From NCBI RefSeq assembly GCF_049647105.1, contig NZ_JBARWZ010000044.1, positions 1 through 64,000 of the forward strand: a stretch of DNA of 64,000 nucleotides, given 5' to 3'. The stretch is from Actinophytocola sp049647105 (GTDB lineage: Bacteria > Actinomycetota > Actinomycetes > Mycobacteriales > Pseudonocardiaceae). This document shows, piece by piece, positions 49,684-58,997 of this stretch (its first letter is position 1; every line of letters begins with the position of its first letter). Under the pieces are notes generated by a model. It searched no databases and had not been told where the DNA came from. It saw nothing but the letters and a program-made list of their open reading frames with translations. The position numbers and the translations under genes were made by a program.

Positions 49684-52600
49684 CGTCTGTCACCGCCGCT
49701 CCGCCGGGCCGAGTGAGCGAGCAGCGCACGCCTGCCCGTTGCGAGGTCGCGTCCCGTACCGGTACCGGCGGCGCTGTTCGTGTCGCCCTCGAAGTGCCTT
49801 GCCAGCGCCCGCACGGTCGGGAACGTGAACAGCGTGACCGCCGCGACCTCGCGGTCGAGCGTCTCGGCCAGCCTGCTACGGGCCTTGGACAGCAGCAGGG
49901 AATTGCCACCGAGGTCGAAGAAGTTGTCGTCCGTGCCGATGTGGTCCACCCGCAGCACCTCCCGCCAGACGCCGACGATCGTGCGTTCCAAATCGGTGCC
50001 CTCGGCGATGACGGTGCGGGGCGGGGCAGAGGAGGAGGGTGCCGGCAGGGCCCGGTAGTCGAGCTTTCCGTTGGGGGTGCGCGGAATGGTCGGCACGGCA
50101 ACGAACTCCGATGGCACCATGTGCTCCGGCAGGCTGCGCCGCAGGCTCGCCCGCAGGACCGTCGCGTCCACGGTGTGCCCCGGCCCGGCCACCACGTAGG
50201 CCACGAGCCGCACGTCACCCGGCACGTCCTCGCGGGTGGTGACGACCGCGGCGCGCACCGATTCGTGCCTGCCGAGCACGGCCTCGACCTCGCCTAGCTC
50301 GATGCGGTACCCCCGCACCTTGACCTGGTCGTCGATGCGGCGCAGGAACTCCACCGCACCGTCGGAACGGAACCGCACCAGATCGCCGCTGCGATACAGC
50401 CGGGCGCCACGACGGCCGCTGAACGGGTCGGGCACGAAACGCTCCGCCGTCAGCCCCGGCCTGCCGAGATAGCCCCGGCACACCCCGGCACCACCGATGC
50501 ACAGCTCCCCAGGCACGCCGGGCGGCACTGGTTCGAGGTTGCCGTCGAGCACATAGCACCGGAGGCCGTCGATGGGGAAGCCGATGGGCAGAGGGCTGTC
50601 GGTGCCGTCGCCGCGTGCGGAGGCCACCCAGATCGTGGTCTCGGTGGGGCCGTAGATGTTGCGGAAGTGCCTGCCCGGCGCCCATGCGGCGGCGAACTCG
50701 TCGGGGCATGCCTCACCGCCGACGGTCAGCGTGGTCAGGCCAGGCACGTCGGCCGGGTCCATCAGCCGCAGCACGGTGGGCGGGAGGAACGTCGTGGTGA
50801 CGCCCTGCTCGCGGATGGTGCGGGCGAGGTCGGGGCCGGGCTGCAGGTCGTGCCGGTCGGCGAGTACGACGGTGGCGCCGGAGTGCAGGCCGAGCATGAT
50901 CTCCAGCACCGACGCGTCGAAGCTCAGCGACGCGAACTGGAGCACCCGGTCGCCCGGGGTGGTGCCGACGATCCGCACCTGCTCGTCGGCGAGGTTGCAC
51001 ACCCCGCGGTGCGGGATCATCGCGCCCTTCGGGCGTCCGGTGGACCCGGAGGTGTAGATGACATAGGCGAGGTCGTCCGGCTCACCGATCCGATGTGGAC
51101 GGTCGGCGGACCGGCTGGCGATCTCCTCCGCACCCGCGTCGACCAGGATCGCCGGGGTGTCCCGGGGCAGCCGCCCGGCGAGGTCGGCCACCGTGATCAC
51201 CTGATGGACTCCGGAGTCGTGCAGCATGTACGCCAGCCGGTCCGCCGGGTACTCCGGATCCAGCGGCACATAGGCGGCGCCGGACTTGAGCACACCCTGC
51301 ATCGCGACCATCTGGTCGAGGCCGCGCGGCAGGCAGATGCCGACGAGGGTCTCCCGTTCGGCACCCAGCGCCCGCAGGTGGTGGGCGAGCCGGTTGGCGC
51401 GCTCATCGAGCTGGGCGTAGGTGAGCCGCTGGTCGCGATGGACCATGGCGACCGCGTCGGGGGTGCGGTCGGCGGTGGCCTCGACCAGCTCGTGTACCAG
51501 CCGTCCGCCCAGGTGCGGCTCGGTCGGCGGGTTCCACTCCCGCAACACCCGGGTCCGTTCAGCGGCGGTGAGCATCGGCAGCAGGCCGACGGGCCGCTCC
51601 GGGTCGGCCAGCGCGCCGTCGAGCAGCACCCGCAGGTGACCGAGCAGCCGGTGCACGGTGTCCTCGTCGTACAACGCGGTGTCGTACTCGAGCCAACCGC
51701 TGATCTCGCCCTCGGTCGAGCCGACGGCGAGCTGGAGGTCCCACTTGGCGGTGTGCATGTGGCTGGGCACCCGCTGGAGGTCCAGCCCCGGCAGGGTGAT
51801 GATGTCCCGCTCGCCGTCCTGCATCACGACCAGAGTCTGGAAAAGCGGGTGGTGCGCGGTGCTGCGCGGCAGCCGCAGTGCGTCGACGACCGCGTCGAAC
51901 GGCAGGTCCTGGTGTGCCTGTGCGTCCAACGTCGTGTCGTGGACCTGCCGCAGCAGTGCGCGGAAGCCCGCATGCGGGTCGACCCGCGTGCGCAGGGCCA
52001 GGGTGTTGACGTAGAAGCCGACCGCGTTCTCCAGCTCGACGCGGTTGCGGTTGGCGACGGCGGTGCCGACGACGAGGTCGTCCTGGCCGATGTAGCGGTA
52101 CAGCAGCACGTTCCACACGGCAAGCAGCACCATGAACGGCGTGACCCGTTCGGTGCGGCAGAACTCGTCAAGCGAACCTGGCCATGCGAAGCCCGCCACC
52201 GTGCCACGCATCGCCATCTCGGCGGGCCTCGGGCGATCGGCAGGCATCTCCAGCACCGGCGGCACGCCTGCGAGGCGCTCTGTCCAGTAGCCGACCAGCC
52301 CGGCGCGGGCCTGTCCCGCCGACCACTCGGCCTGCCACCGGGTGTAGTCCACGTACTGAAGTGGCGGGGCGCCAAGGTCGGGTCGCACTCCGTCCAGCAG
52401 AGCCGGGTAGGCGCGGCGCAGCTCGTCGAAGAGCACCTTCGTGCTCCACCCGTCGCACACGATGTGGTGCAGGGTCACCAACAGCAACGCGTCGTCGGCG
52501 GCGAAGCGCACCAGCCTGGCGCGCAGCAGCGGTCCCTCGCCGAGGTCGAACGGGGCCCGTGCCTCGATGTCGGCCTGCTCGGCCGCGACAGCGTCGCGCC

Positions 52601-52958
52601 GGGACTCGGCCGTCGGGCATTCGGTGACGACGAGTCCGAACGAGACATCGGGCAGGACCACCTGCCGCGGTTCGCCGCCGATGTCCAGAAACACCGTGCG
52701 CAGCGCCTCGTGGCGTTCGCCGAGCATCCGCAACGCCGCGCCGAGTGCCTCGGCGTCAAGGTGACCGCGTACCCGGAAGGCGTAGGGAACGCTGTAGACC
52801 GGGTGGCCGGGGTGCACCTGGTCCAGGAGCCACAGCCTGCGCTGACCGGAGGACACGGGGTGCACACCGAACTGTTCGCCCCGCGTCGTGAGTTGGGCGA
52901 GTACCGCCGCGCGGTGGTCGGGATCCAGCGCCCGTAGGCGCCGCAACACATCCTGCAC
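49680..52958 (-). CDS. NRPS module C-A-T
   Basis: A 1092-residue module. C domain from ~30 (HHIVCDGWSTK active site), A domain from ~490 (A3 YTSGSTGRPKG, A5 NIYGPTETT, A7 YRSGDLVRF, A10 NGKLDYRAL) and T (FFDLGGNSLLL, ~1020). By hand alignment the specificity residues read roughly D-A-L-F-T-G-I-I-W-K, which I do not recognise, so the amino acid is open. The GTG at 52958 follows GGAGG by four bases and is 13 bp after the stop of the previous NRPS. The open frame extends upstream only through the neighbour's 3' end. Confidence 0.93.
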   Translation of the reverse strand: MQDVLRRLRALDPDHRAAVLAQLTTRGEQFGVHPVSSGQRRLWLLDQVHPGHPVYSVPYAFRVRGHLDAEALGAALRMLGERHEALRTVFLDIGGEPRQVVLPDVSFGLVVTECPTAESRRDAVAAEQADIEARAPFDLGEGPLLRARLVRFAADDALLLVTLHHIVCDGWSTKVLFDELRRAYPALLDGVRPDLGAPPLQYVDYTRWQAEWSAGQARAGLVGYWTERLAGVPPVLEMPADRPRPAEMAMRGTVAGFAWPGSLDEFCRTERVTPFMVLLAVWNVLLYRYIGQDDLVVGTAVANRNRVELENAVGFYVNTLALRTRVDPHAGFRALLRQVHDTTLDAQAHQDLPFDAVVDALRLPRSTAHHPLFQTLVVMQDGERDIITLPGLDLQRVPSHMHTAKWDLQLAVGSTEGEISGWLEYDTALYDEDTVHRLLGHLRVLLDGALADPERPVGLLPMLTAAERTRVLREWNPPTEPHLGGRLVHELVEATADRTPDAVAMVHRDQRLTYAQLDERANRLAHHLRALGAERETLVGICLPRGLDQMVAMQGVLKSGAAYVPLDPEYPADRLAYMLHDSGVHQVITVADLAGRLPRDTPAILVDAGAEEIASRSADRPHRIGEPDDLAYVIYTSGSTGRPKGAMIPHRGVCNLADEQVRIVGTTPGDRVLQFASLSFDASVLEIMLGLHSGATVVLADRHDLQPGPDLARTIREQGVTTTFLPPTVLRLMDPADVPGLTTLTVGGEACPDEFAAAWAPGRHFRNIYGPTETTIWVASARGDGTDSPLPIGFPIDGLRCYVLDGNLEPVPPGVPGELCIGGAGVCRGYLGRPGLTAERFVPDPFSGRRGARLYRSGDLVRFRSDGAVEFLRRIDDQVKVRGYRIELGEVEAVLGRHESVRAAVVTTREDVPGDVRLVAYVVAGPGHTVDATVLRASLRRSLPEHMVPSEFVAVPTIPRTPNGKLDYRALPAPSSSAPPRTVIAEGTDLERTIVGVWREVLRVDHIGTDDNFFDLGGNSLLLSKARSRLAETLDREVAAVTLFTFPTVRALARHFEGDTNSAAGTGTGRDLATGRRALLAHSARRSGGDRR

Positions 52959-52971
52959 AATTCCTCCAGTG

Positions 52972-55900
52972 TCAGCGCTCGGCGTGGTCGAGATCGTCGA
53001 GCAGGTCCACGATGCTGAGCCGCGACCGGTCCGGGGTCCTGAGCGCGGGCGCACCGACCGGGACCGGCGTGGCGGCACGCAGCCGCTCCACCTCGGCGGC
53101 CAGGCCCGCGATGGTCGGGTGGTCGAACAGCAGCCGCAGCGACACGTCGACGCCGAGGTCGTTCGCGATGCGAGCGACCAGCCGGGTCGCCTTGAGCGAA
53201 TGCCCGCCCAGGTCGAAGAAGTTGGTGTCCCTGCCGATCCCCTCGGTGCCGAGCACGGCCTCCCACGCCTCGGTGAGCTGCCGCTCGGTCGGCGTGCGTG
53301 GCCGCGCGTGTGGACCCGACGGCTCGTCGGCGGCGGGTTCCGGGAGCTCTCGCAGGTCGAGCTTCCCGTTTCGGGTCAAGGGAAAGGCGTCCAACGCGAC
53401 GAGCGAGGAGGGCACCAGGTAGTCGGGCAGCGTGCCGCGAAGGTAGTCACCGAGCACGTCGAGCTGCTGCCTGCCGGGCTGCGCCAGCACCACGTAGCCG
53501 ATCAGCCGGGCGTCACCGGCCCCGTCGTCGCGCGGCACGACCACCGCTTCCCGCACCAGGCCCGACGCCCGCAGCGCCGCCTCGACCTCGCCGGGTTCGA
53601 TGCGGAACCCGCGAATCTTCACCTGGCGGTCGATGCGGCCGAGGAACTCGACGGTGCCGTCCTGCAGCAGGCGGGCCAGGTCGCCGGTCCGGTACATGCG
53701 AGCACCGGGTCTGCCACCGAGATGGTCGGGCACGAACCGCTCGGCGGTCAGCTCGGGCGCACCGACATAGCCACGCGCCACGCCGTCGCCCCCGATGCAC
53801 AGCTCGCCGACCACGCCGAGCGGCACGGGCTCCAGGTAGCTGTCCACGATGTGGAGGCTGCTGTTGTTCAGTGGCGTGCCCAGCGGGATCCGGGTGTCGC
53901 CGGCACGGACGTCGTTGCAGCGATGGGTGGCCGCGAACGTCGTGGTCTCGGTGGGGCCGTAGCCGTTGACGATGTGCTCCGGGCCGCCGTCGTGCGCGGC
54001 GAGCATGGCGACCGCGGTGGTGTCGGGTTGTTCACCGCCGAAGACGAAGTAACGCAGTGACGACAATGCCGACGGGGCCTCCCGTGCCACGTGCATGGCC
54101 AGCGAGGTGGTGAGCAACAGCATGTCGATCTCGTTGGTGCGCAACCACCGCCCGAGCTCGGGCGGGTTCAGCGCGACGTCCTTGGCCAGGCCGACAAGGC
54201 AGCCGCCGGACAGCAGCGAGCCCCAGACCTCGAAGGTGGCCGCGTCGAACGTCGTGGTGGAAGCCTGCGCGATCCGGTCGCCGTGCTCGAACACGACGTA
54301 GTCGGTGTCGCGGACCAGGCGGATGACGTTGCGGTGGGTCACGCACACGCCCTTCGGCCTGCCCGTGGAGCCGGAGGTGTACATGACATAGGCCAGGTCA
54401 TCCGGAGCGACTGTCCTGTTGGGACGTTCCGGGTCGCCTTCTCCGGTCTCCGTCACGGCGGTGACGGAGGGCAGCTCAGGCAGCGGCCTGTCGGACACGA
54501 CCACGCGCACCCCCGCGTCGGCGCACAGCATGGCGAGCCGGTCGGCCGGGTAGTCCGGATCCAGCGGCAGGTACGCGCCGCCCGCCTTGAGGATCGCGAG
54601 CACCGCGACCACCCAGTCCACGCCGCGTTCGAGGAACACGCCGACCGGGGCGGCGGGCAGGCCGTTGGCGAACCGGTTGGCGCGCTGGTCGAGCTCCCGG
54701 TAGGTGAGCCGGTGGTCGCCGAACTCCACCGCGACGTCGTCGGGGTATCGGTCGACGACCTGGTGGAACAACTCGACCAGCGAGGCCAGCGCCGGGTAGC
54801 CGGTGGCGTTGGCGTTGCGGTCACGGGTGATGGCGCGGTACTCCTCGGGTTCGAGCAGCGACTGGTTGGACAGCCGGACATCCGGCGCCTCGGTCACCTG
54901 ACGCAACACCGTGACGAACCGGGCCAGCAGGTCCGCCATGTCTCTGCGGTGGTACAGCGAGGTCCGGAACTTCGCCCAGCCACGCAGTTCGCCGTGACCG
55001 CTGTCGGGCAGCTGCACCTCCAGGTCGTACATGCTCTGCGTGCTGGTGCCCTGGGTGAAGCCGAAGGTGGCGCCGCCTGCCGCGCTCGGTGCCGCCAGCG
55101 GCGGCGGGCAGGCGAACACGAGCTGGAAGACCGGGTGGCGGTCAAGATCACGGCTGGGGCGCAACGCCCGCACCACGTGGTGGAACGGGGTGTCGCGCCG
55201 GTCCAGCGCGGTCAGCACCGCGTCGCGCACCTGCCCCATGGACTCGTGCGCGGTGGCGTCCCAGCCCAGCCGTATCCGCAGCGGGAGCATGTTGACGAAG
55301 TAGCCGACGAGGTCCTGGGTGTCGTCGTCGCCACGCCCCGCCGACGGCGTGCCGATCACCAGGTCACGCACGCCGGTGAGCCGGTGGAGCAGCACGGAGA
55401 ACGCGGTCAGCAGCACCATGTACGGCGAGGAGTGGTTGTCCCTGGCCAGTTTCCGCACCGCCGTGGCGAGGTCGGCAGGCACGACCAGTGGCAGCGAGTC
55501 CGATGCGAAGTCGGGTGGCGCCGGGCGGGTGCGGGCGCCGGGCAGTTCCGCAGGCTCCGGCAGGTCGGCCAGGTCCTCCCGCCAGCGCTGGACGTCCTCG
55601 GTGTGGTCACCCTCGCGCGAGCGGGCAGCGAAGTCGCGGAAGCAGGCGGGCAACTCGGGCAGCTCGGGTTCGCGTCCGGCCACCGCCGCGTCGTAGCAGG
55701 CAAGGAGTTCGCGCTGCAGCACGGCCACCGACGCACCATCGATGGCGATGTGGTGCACGATCAGCACGAGCCGGTGCACGTCATCGTCGAGCCGCAGGAG
55801 CGTGGGTCGCAGCGGCCCGCCGGACAGTTCGATCCGCCGGGCGAGTTCGCCCGCCACCACGGCTTCCGCACGCGCGGCGCGCACGGGCGCGGGCAGCGGA

Positions 55901-56157
55901 CACAGGTCGTGGAATGCGACGGGCACCGTGGCGTCCGGCGAGATCATGGCGACGACCTCGTTGTCCCGCACCGCATAGCTCGTGCGCAGCGGCTCGTGCC
56001 TGCGCACGAGCGCCGTGAGTGCCTCGGTCAGCGCGGCGCGGTCAAGTGGCCCTGTGATGTCCACGTACACCGGCACCGTGTGGAAGGTGCCGTCCTCGAC
56101 CACCTGGTCGAAGAACCACACCTGCTCCTGTCCTGGGGTCACCGGGCTCTCGGTCAC
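52972..56157 (-). CDS. NRPS module C-A-T (first in operon)
   Basis: A 1061-residue module. It opens with a C domain (VWFFDQ near residue 14; HHIAIDGAS active site), so the chain does not start with a free amino acid; an acyl group from a carrier protein is the likely donor. A domain from ~440 (A3 YTSGSTGRPKG, A5 NGYGPTETT, A7 YRTGDLARL, A10 RNGKLDLREL); T carries FFDLGGHSLKA. Hand-read code D-A-F-L-V-G-G-T-F-K is close to the valine code DAFWIGGTFK, so valine or a similar branched residue is my guess. GTG start overlapping the thioesterase stop (GTGA). Confidence 0.93.
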   Translation of the reverse strand: MTESPVTPGQEQVWFFDQVVEDGTFHTVPVYVDITGPLDRAALTEALTALVRRHEPLRTSYAVRDNEVVAMISPDATVPVAFHDLCPLPAPVRAARAEAVVAGELARRIELSGGPLRPTLLRLDDDVHRLVLIVHHIAIDGASVAVLQRELLACYDAAVAGREPELPELPACFRDFAARSREGDHTEDVQRWREDLADLPEPAELPGARTRPAPPDFASDSLPLVVPADLATAVRKLARDNHSSPYMVLLTAFSVLLHRLTGVRDLVIGTPSAGRGDDDTQDLVGYFVNMLPLRIRLGWDATAHESMGQVRDAVLTALDRRDTPFHHVVRALRPSRDLDRHPVFQLVFACPPPLAAPSAAGGATFGFTQGTSTQSMYDLEVQLPDSGHGELRGWAKFRTSLYHRRDMADLLARFVTVLRQVTEAPDVRLSNQSLLEPEEYRAITRDRNANATGYPALASLVELFHQVVDRYPDDVAVEFGDHRLTYRELDQRANRFANGLPAAPVGVFLERGVDWVVAVLAILKAGGAYLPLDPDYPADRLAMLCADAGVRVVVSDRPLPELPSVTAVTETGEGDPERPNRTVAPDDLAYVMYTSGSTGRPKGVCVTHRNVIRLVRDTDYVVFEHGDRIAQASTTTFDAATFEVWGSLLSGGCLVGLAKDVALNPPELGRWLRTNEIDMLLLTTSLAMHVAREAPSALSSLRYFVFGGEQPDTTAVAMLAAHDGGPEHIVNGYGPTETTTFAATHRCNDVRAGDTRIPLGTPLNNSSLHIVDSYLEPVPLGVVGELCIGGDGVARGYVGAPELTAERFVPDHLGGRPGARMYRTGDLARLLQDGTVEFLGRIDRQVKIRGFRIEPGEVEAALRASGLVREAVVVPRDDGAGDARLIGYVVLAQPGRQQLDVLGDYLRGTLPDYLVPSSLVALDAFPLTRNGKLDLRELPEPAADEPSGPHARPRTPTERQLTEAWEAVLGTEGIGRDTNFFDLGGHSLKATRLVARIANDLGVDVSLRLLFDHPTIAGLAAEVERLRAATPVPVGAPALRTPDRSRLSIVDLLDDLDHAER

Positions 56158-56894
56158 CGCGCACCTTCCTTCGCAGTGGTGGTCCGCGCGACCTCGTCGA
56201 GGACGAGGAGCGGATCGTCGAGCAGGTAGAAATGACCGCCGGGCCGGACCACCAGGTCGCAGGCGGCGGTGGTGTACCGCCGCCACTCCGTGGCGTGGTC
56301 GACCGGCACGAGCGGGTCGGCATCGGGGGTGATGACGGTGATCGGCACGTCGAGGGGCGCGCCCTCGTCCAGGAAGGCCGCGCACACGGTGAGATCGGCA
56401 CGCAGCGTGGGCAACAGGAGCTCGAGCATCTCGGTGTTGGCCAGCAGCTCGGCGGGCACCCCGCCAAGCTCGGTCAGCCAGGCGATCAGCTCCGCGTCAC
56501 CGAGCAGGTGGGGGTCGCCGTGCAGGGGAACGTGCGGGGCGCGGGCCGCGGACACGACCAGCCGGGCGACGCCGTCAAGCCTCCGTGCCAGCTCGAAGCC
56601 AAGGAGAGCACCCATGCTGTGGCCGAACAGCACGTAGGGCGGTCGCACCAGCTCCAGCACGGCCTCGGTGAGCGGGCCGACGAGCAGGCCGGGTTCGGTC
56701 GCGGGCGGCTCGGTGAACCGTCTGCCGCGTCCGGGCAGCTGGGCGCACCACATCTCGACCTCGTCGCCCAGCAGGTCGAGCCACGGCCAGTACGCCGTGA
56801 CGTCGCCGCCCGCATAGGGCAGGCACACCAGGCGCAGCCGTGCGTCGGGTCTGGGCCGGGGACAGTGCAACCAGGCACCGCTCGTAGCTCCCAC
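56154..56894 (-). CDS. Type II thioesterase
   Basis: A 246-residue alpha/beta hydrolase of the editing thioesterase group. Motifs: LVCLPYAGGDVTAYWPW (~22), the nucleophile in LFGHSMGALLGFELAR (~92) and the C-terminal His in RPGGHFYLLDD. It removes wrong acyl groups from carrier domains. First gene of the NRPS/PKS operon. I prefer the GTG at 56894 (GGAGG seven bases upstream) over GTG 56900, which touches the ribosome site. No type I thioesterase is fused to the assembly line, so this enzyme or the last domain may also take part in release. Confidence 0.93.
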   Translation of the reverse strand: MGATSGAWLHCPRPRPDARLRLVCLPYAGGDVTAYWPWLDLLGDEVEMWCAQLPGRGRRFTEPPATEPGLLVGPLTEAVLELVRPPYVLFGHSMGALLGFELARRLDGVARLVVSAARAPHVPLHGDPHLLGDAELIAWLTELGGVPAELLANTEMLELLLPTLRADLTVCAAFLDEGAPLDVPITVITPDADPLVPVDHATEWRRYTTAACDLVVRPGGHFYLLDDPLLVLDEVARTTTAKEGAR

Positions 56895-57443
56895 AATCAC
56901 TCCTCCCGCTCCGTGTGCGAAACACCGGCAATTCCCCGGATACTTCGGAACGTGAACTCGATATCAAATGGTGACAATCAATTGGCTAGCCGCGGAAATC
57001 CCATCCAGAGTCGGGAATAGCGAACGCATCCCGACTGACACACCGTTGCACACGGAGCGTTTTGATCCTTTTCCACACAGTGAACCCCTCCCCCCCTGAC
57101 GACCCTTCGGAATACTGACATCGAGTGCGATGGAAATCGACCCGCTAACCCAGTCATGTTTCCGCAGCTGCATCTTTCTGACCCGTCGCGACGGGACGAT
57201 CGCCACCGCGTTGGCTACCTGGGTTGCACATTGGTTCGACGGGGGACGCGATCCCACACCGTCGGCAAAATGGAGACAAGAGCAATCGATATCTCATTTC
57301 AGCAACGATCAGGAACGCGCGCCAAGTAAAGCCAGCGGAATGACGCCCGCGCAATCCGGACATTTCAGGTAAACGAGTCGGCGGATACCTGTTGCGGGAC
57401 CTCGATGACCCAGGTGAAGACATTTCACCTGTGCGCTGTGTCC
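56895..57443. promoter_or_regulatory. Leader/promoter region of the NRPS/PKS operon
   Basis: About 550 bp between the regulator gene and the first operon gene, both on the minus strand. It is AT-richer than the genes, especially 56930-57010 and 57270-57390. At 57411-57431 a perfect 8-bp inverted repeat (CAGGTGAA, 5 bases, TTCACCTG) lies just after the regulator's stop; it could be an operator or a weak terminator. I see no coding sequence with proper codon bias. No confident -35/-10 pair. Confidence 0.5.
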
Positions 57444-58271
57444 TTACCCCTCACGCGTCGGCGTGGCATCGGCGAGCGCGATCCGGTAACCGAGCTGGAA
57501 GTGCGTCAGCGCGTCGTAGTCCTGCTTGAGGCGGGCGATCCGCTTGGCCAGGGTGCGTTCGCTGATGCCGAGCCGCTTGGCGATGACGTTCCCGGTCACG
57601 CCCTCGACCAGCATGCGGATCATCAGGTCCTGCAGGGGAGTCGTGATGTTCTGCGCGGTGTGCGGCAGGAACGGGTCGGCGCGATGCCAGATGTGGTCGA
57701 ACACCTTCACGAGGAAGTCGACGACAGCGGGGTGCGCGACCATGGCGGCCACGGAGTTGTCCGCCGACACGGGCAGGAAGGCGACACACCGGTCCACGAT
57801 GATCAGCCGGCCGAAGAGCTCGTCGAACGTTCTGACCTCGCCACCGGCGTCGCTGATCGCATGGACGTACTCGGCCGTCGACGCGTCGTGCCGGGCAGTG
57901 TGCTGGTACAGGGCACGCATCCTGGCGCCCCTCTCCAGCGCGGACCGGTCCCTGGCCAGCGCGGTACGCAGCGTGTTCTGCCTGCGGGACCCGCCGGGCT
58001 GCACCGTCAGCAGTTCCACCCGGCAGCGCGCCACCGCCTCGGCGACCTGCCGGTCGATCTCGCCGGGTGCGCTGACCTGGATCACCGACTGGTCGAAGTC
58101 CCAGCTCGTCATCGACCGGCCCACGGCATCGACCAGCTGGCTGAGCTGTGTTTCGAGCGCCTTGGCCGCGTTGACCGCCGCCACCGCCCGTCCGTGGAGA
58201 TCGGGTTGCACAAGTGAGACGACGGGTTCCCCCGTCTCCATTAACTCAGCGGACGGCGCACCTCTGTCCAC
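57444..58271 (-). CDS. LuxR/TrmB-like helix-turn-helix regulator
   Basis: A 275-residue cytoplasmic regulator. The C-terminus carries a LuxR-type helix-turn-helix (EGVTGNVIAKRLGISERTLAKRIARLK, ~233-260), and residues ~60-200 resemble the phospholipase-D-like effector domain found with TrmB-type regulators in actinomycete gene clusters (RCRVELLTVQPGG, RALYQHTARHD, EVRTFDELFGRLIIVDR). GTG start at 58271 with GGAG eight bases before it. It lies directly upstream of, and in the same direction as, the NRPS/PKS operon and is the likely cluster-specific regulator. Confidence 0.82.
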   Translation of the reverse strand: MDRGAPSAELMETGEPVVSLVQPDLHGRAVAAVNAAKALETQLSQLVDAVGRSMTSWDFDQSVIQVSAPGEIDRQVAEAVARCRVELLTVQPGGSRRQNTLRTALARDRSALERGARMRALYQHTARHDASTAEYVHAISDAGGEVRTFDELFGRLIIVDRCVAFLPVSADNSVAAMVAHPAVVDFLVKVFDHIWHRADPFLPHTAQNITTPLQDLMIRMLVEGVTGNVIAKRLGISERTLAKRIARLKQDYDALTHFQLGYRIALADATPTREG

Positions 58272-58416
58272 GTGTCACGCTCCAGTCGCTTATTCCCTCC
58301 GACTGCACGCATATCGTGTCCTTCCGCCAGGACGTGACGGCCCAGAACGCCACCGCGACGTCCCGACAACGGATTCACCCATTAGGGCGGCACGTCCAGT
58401 GGATCTTTGTCTCACC

Positions 58417-58650
58417 GGTTTGCCTCCGGCGGCTCCTCGCTGGGTTTGCCTCCGGCGGCTCCTCGCCGGGTTTGCCTCCGGCGGCTCCTCGCCGGGTTTG
58501 CCTCCGGCGGCTCCTCGCCGAGCTTGCCTCCGGCGGCTCCTCGCCGAGCTTGCCTCCGGCGGCTCCTCGCCGAGCTTGCCTCCGGCGGCTCCTCGCCGGG
58601 TTTGCCTCCGGCGGCTCCTCGCCGGGTTTGCCTCCGGCGGCTCCTCGCCG
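58417..58650. repeat. Nine-copy 26-bp tandem repeat
   Basis: Nine consecutive copies of a 26-bp unit begin at 58417 and every 26 bases to 58625. The unit runs GGTTTGCCTCCGGCGGCTCC then TCGCCG; three central copies carry AGCTTG in place of GGTTTG. Since 26 is not a multiple of three, all three frames stay open over the array, which produces spurious repetitive open frames on both strands. I regard it as a non-coding minisatellite. Confidence 0.95.
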
Positions 58651-58713
58651 GAGGGGCAGGTCTCCAGGATGGCCTGGGGTTTCGAGGGTTTCTTGCGTTG
58701 GGTTCGGGTCTGC

Positions 58714-58848
58714 CTGCCATCCCATCGACCTCCCTACGGGCTATCACACCGCGTCAAGGGGGCGGTTCCAGCGTTTGGCGCCGGTTTGTGTTGTTGGTGC
58801 CCCCTTGACACGGTGTGATCGGGCGTTGCCAGGTCGACGGGATGGCAG
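58714..58848. repeat. Imperfect inverted repeat with 50-bp arms
   Basis: Left arm 58714-58763 and right arm 58799-58848 match in inverted orientation at about 42 of 50 positions, with a 35-base centre. Outer ends read CTGCCATCCC and inner ends GTCAAGGGGGC. The size and symmetry suggest a MITE-like element or a large cruciform/terminator. No transposase is present and I could not identify a target-site duplication. Confidence 0.8.
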
Positions 58849-58869
58849 GGAGCCCCTTGGTGGCGGGCT

Positions 58870-58964
58870 TGCGCCCTCGGGCGCCCTTCGGGGCATAGTT
58901 GGTGCCACGAAAGCCGATTCTGGGACGTTCAACGCCCTGAAAGCGTCTTTCGGGGCACTGGGAT
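58870..58964. other. Possible interspersed intergenic repeat
   Basis: GCCCTTCGGGGCATAG, then CACGAAAGCCGATTCTGGGA, then CGTTCAACGCCCTGAAAGCG and TCTTTCGGGGCA. This style of sequence (paired GAAAGC and CTTTC blocks around a GGGACGTTCAACGCC centre) resembles repetitive intergenic DNA seen in Pseudonocardiales genomes. There is only one copy in this window, so it is a suggestion. Confidence 0.35.
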
Positions 58965-58981
58965 CGCACCCTGCGGGTGCG
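58965..58981 (-). terminator. Hairpin after secreted protein gene
   Basis: A 7-bp stem (CGCACCC/GGGTGCG) with loop TGC lies 16 bp after the stop of the minus-strand gene at 58998. No U-tract. Confidence 0.5.
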
Positions 58982-58997
58982 GGGCCTTCACTCAACG

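Noticed and set aside
54091..56229. Plus-strand open frame of 712 codons
   Set aside because: Antisense of the first C-A-T NRPS, which has complete core motifs.
58417..58650. CRISPR array
   Set aside because: Units are contiguous with no unique spacers and no cas genes are in the window.
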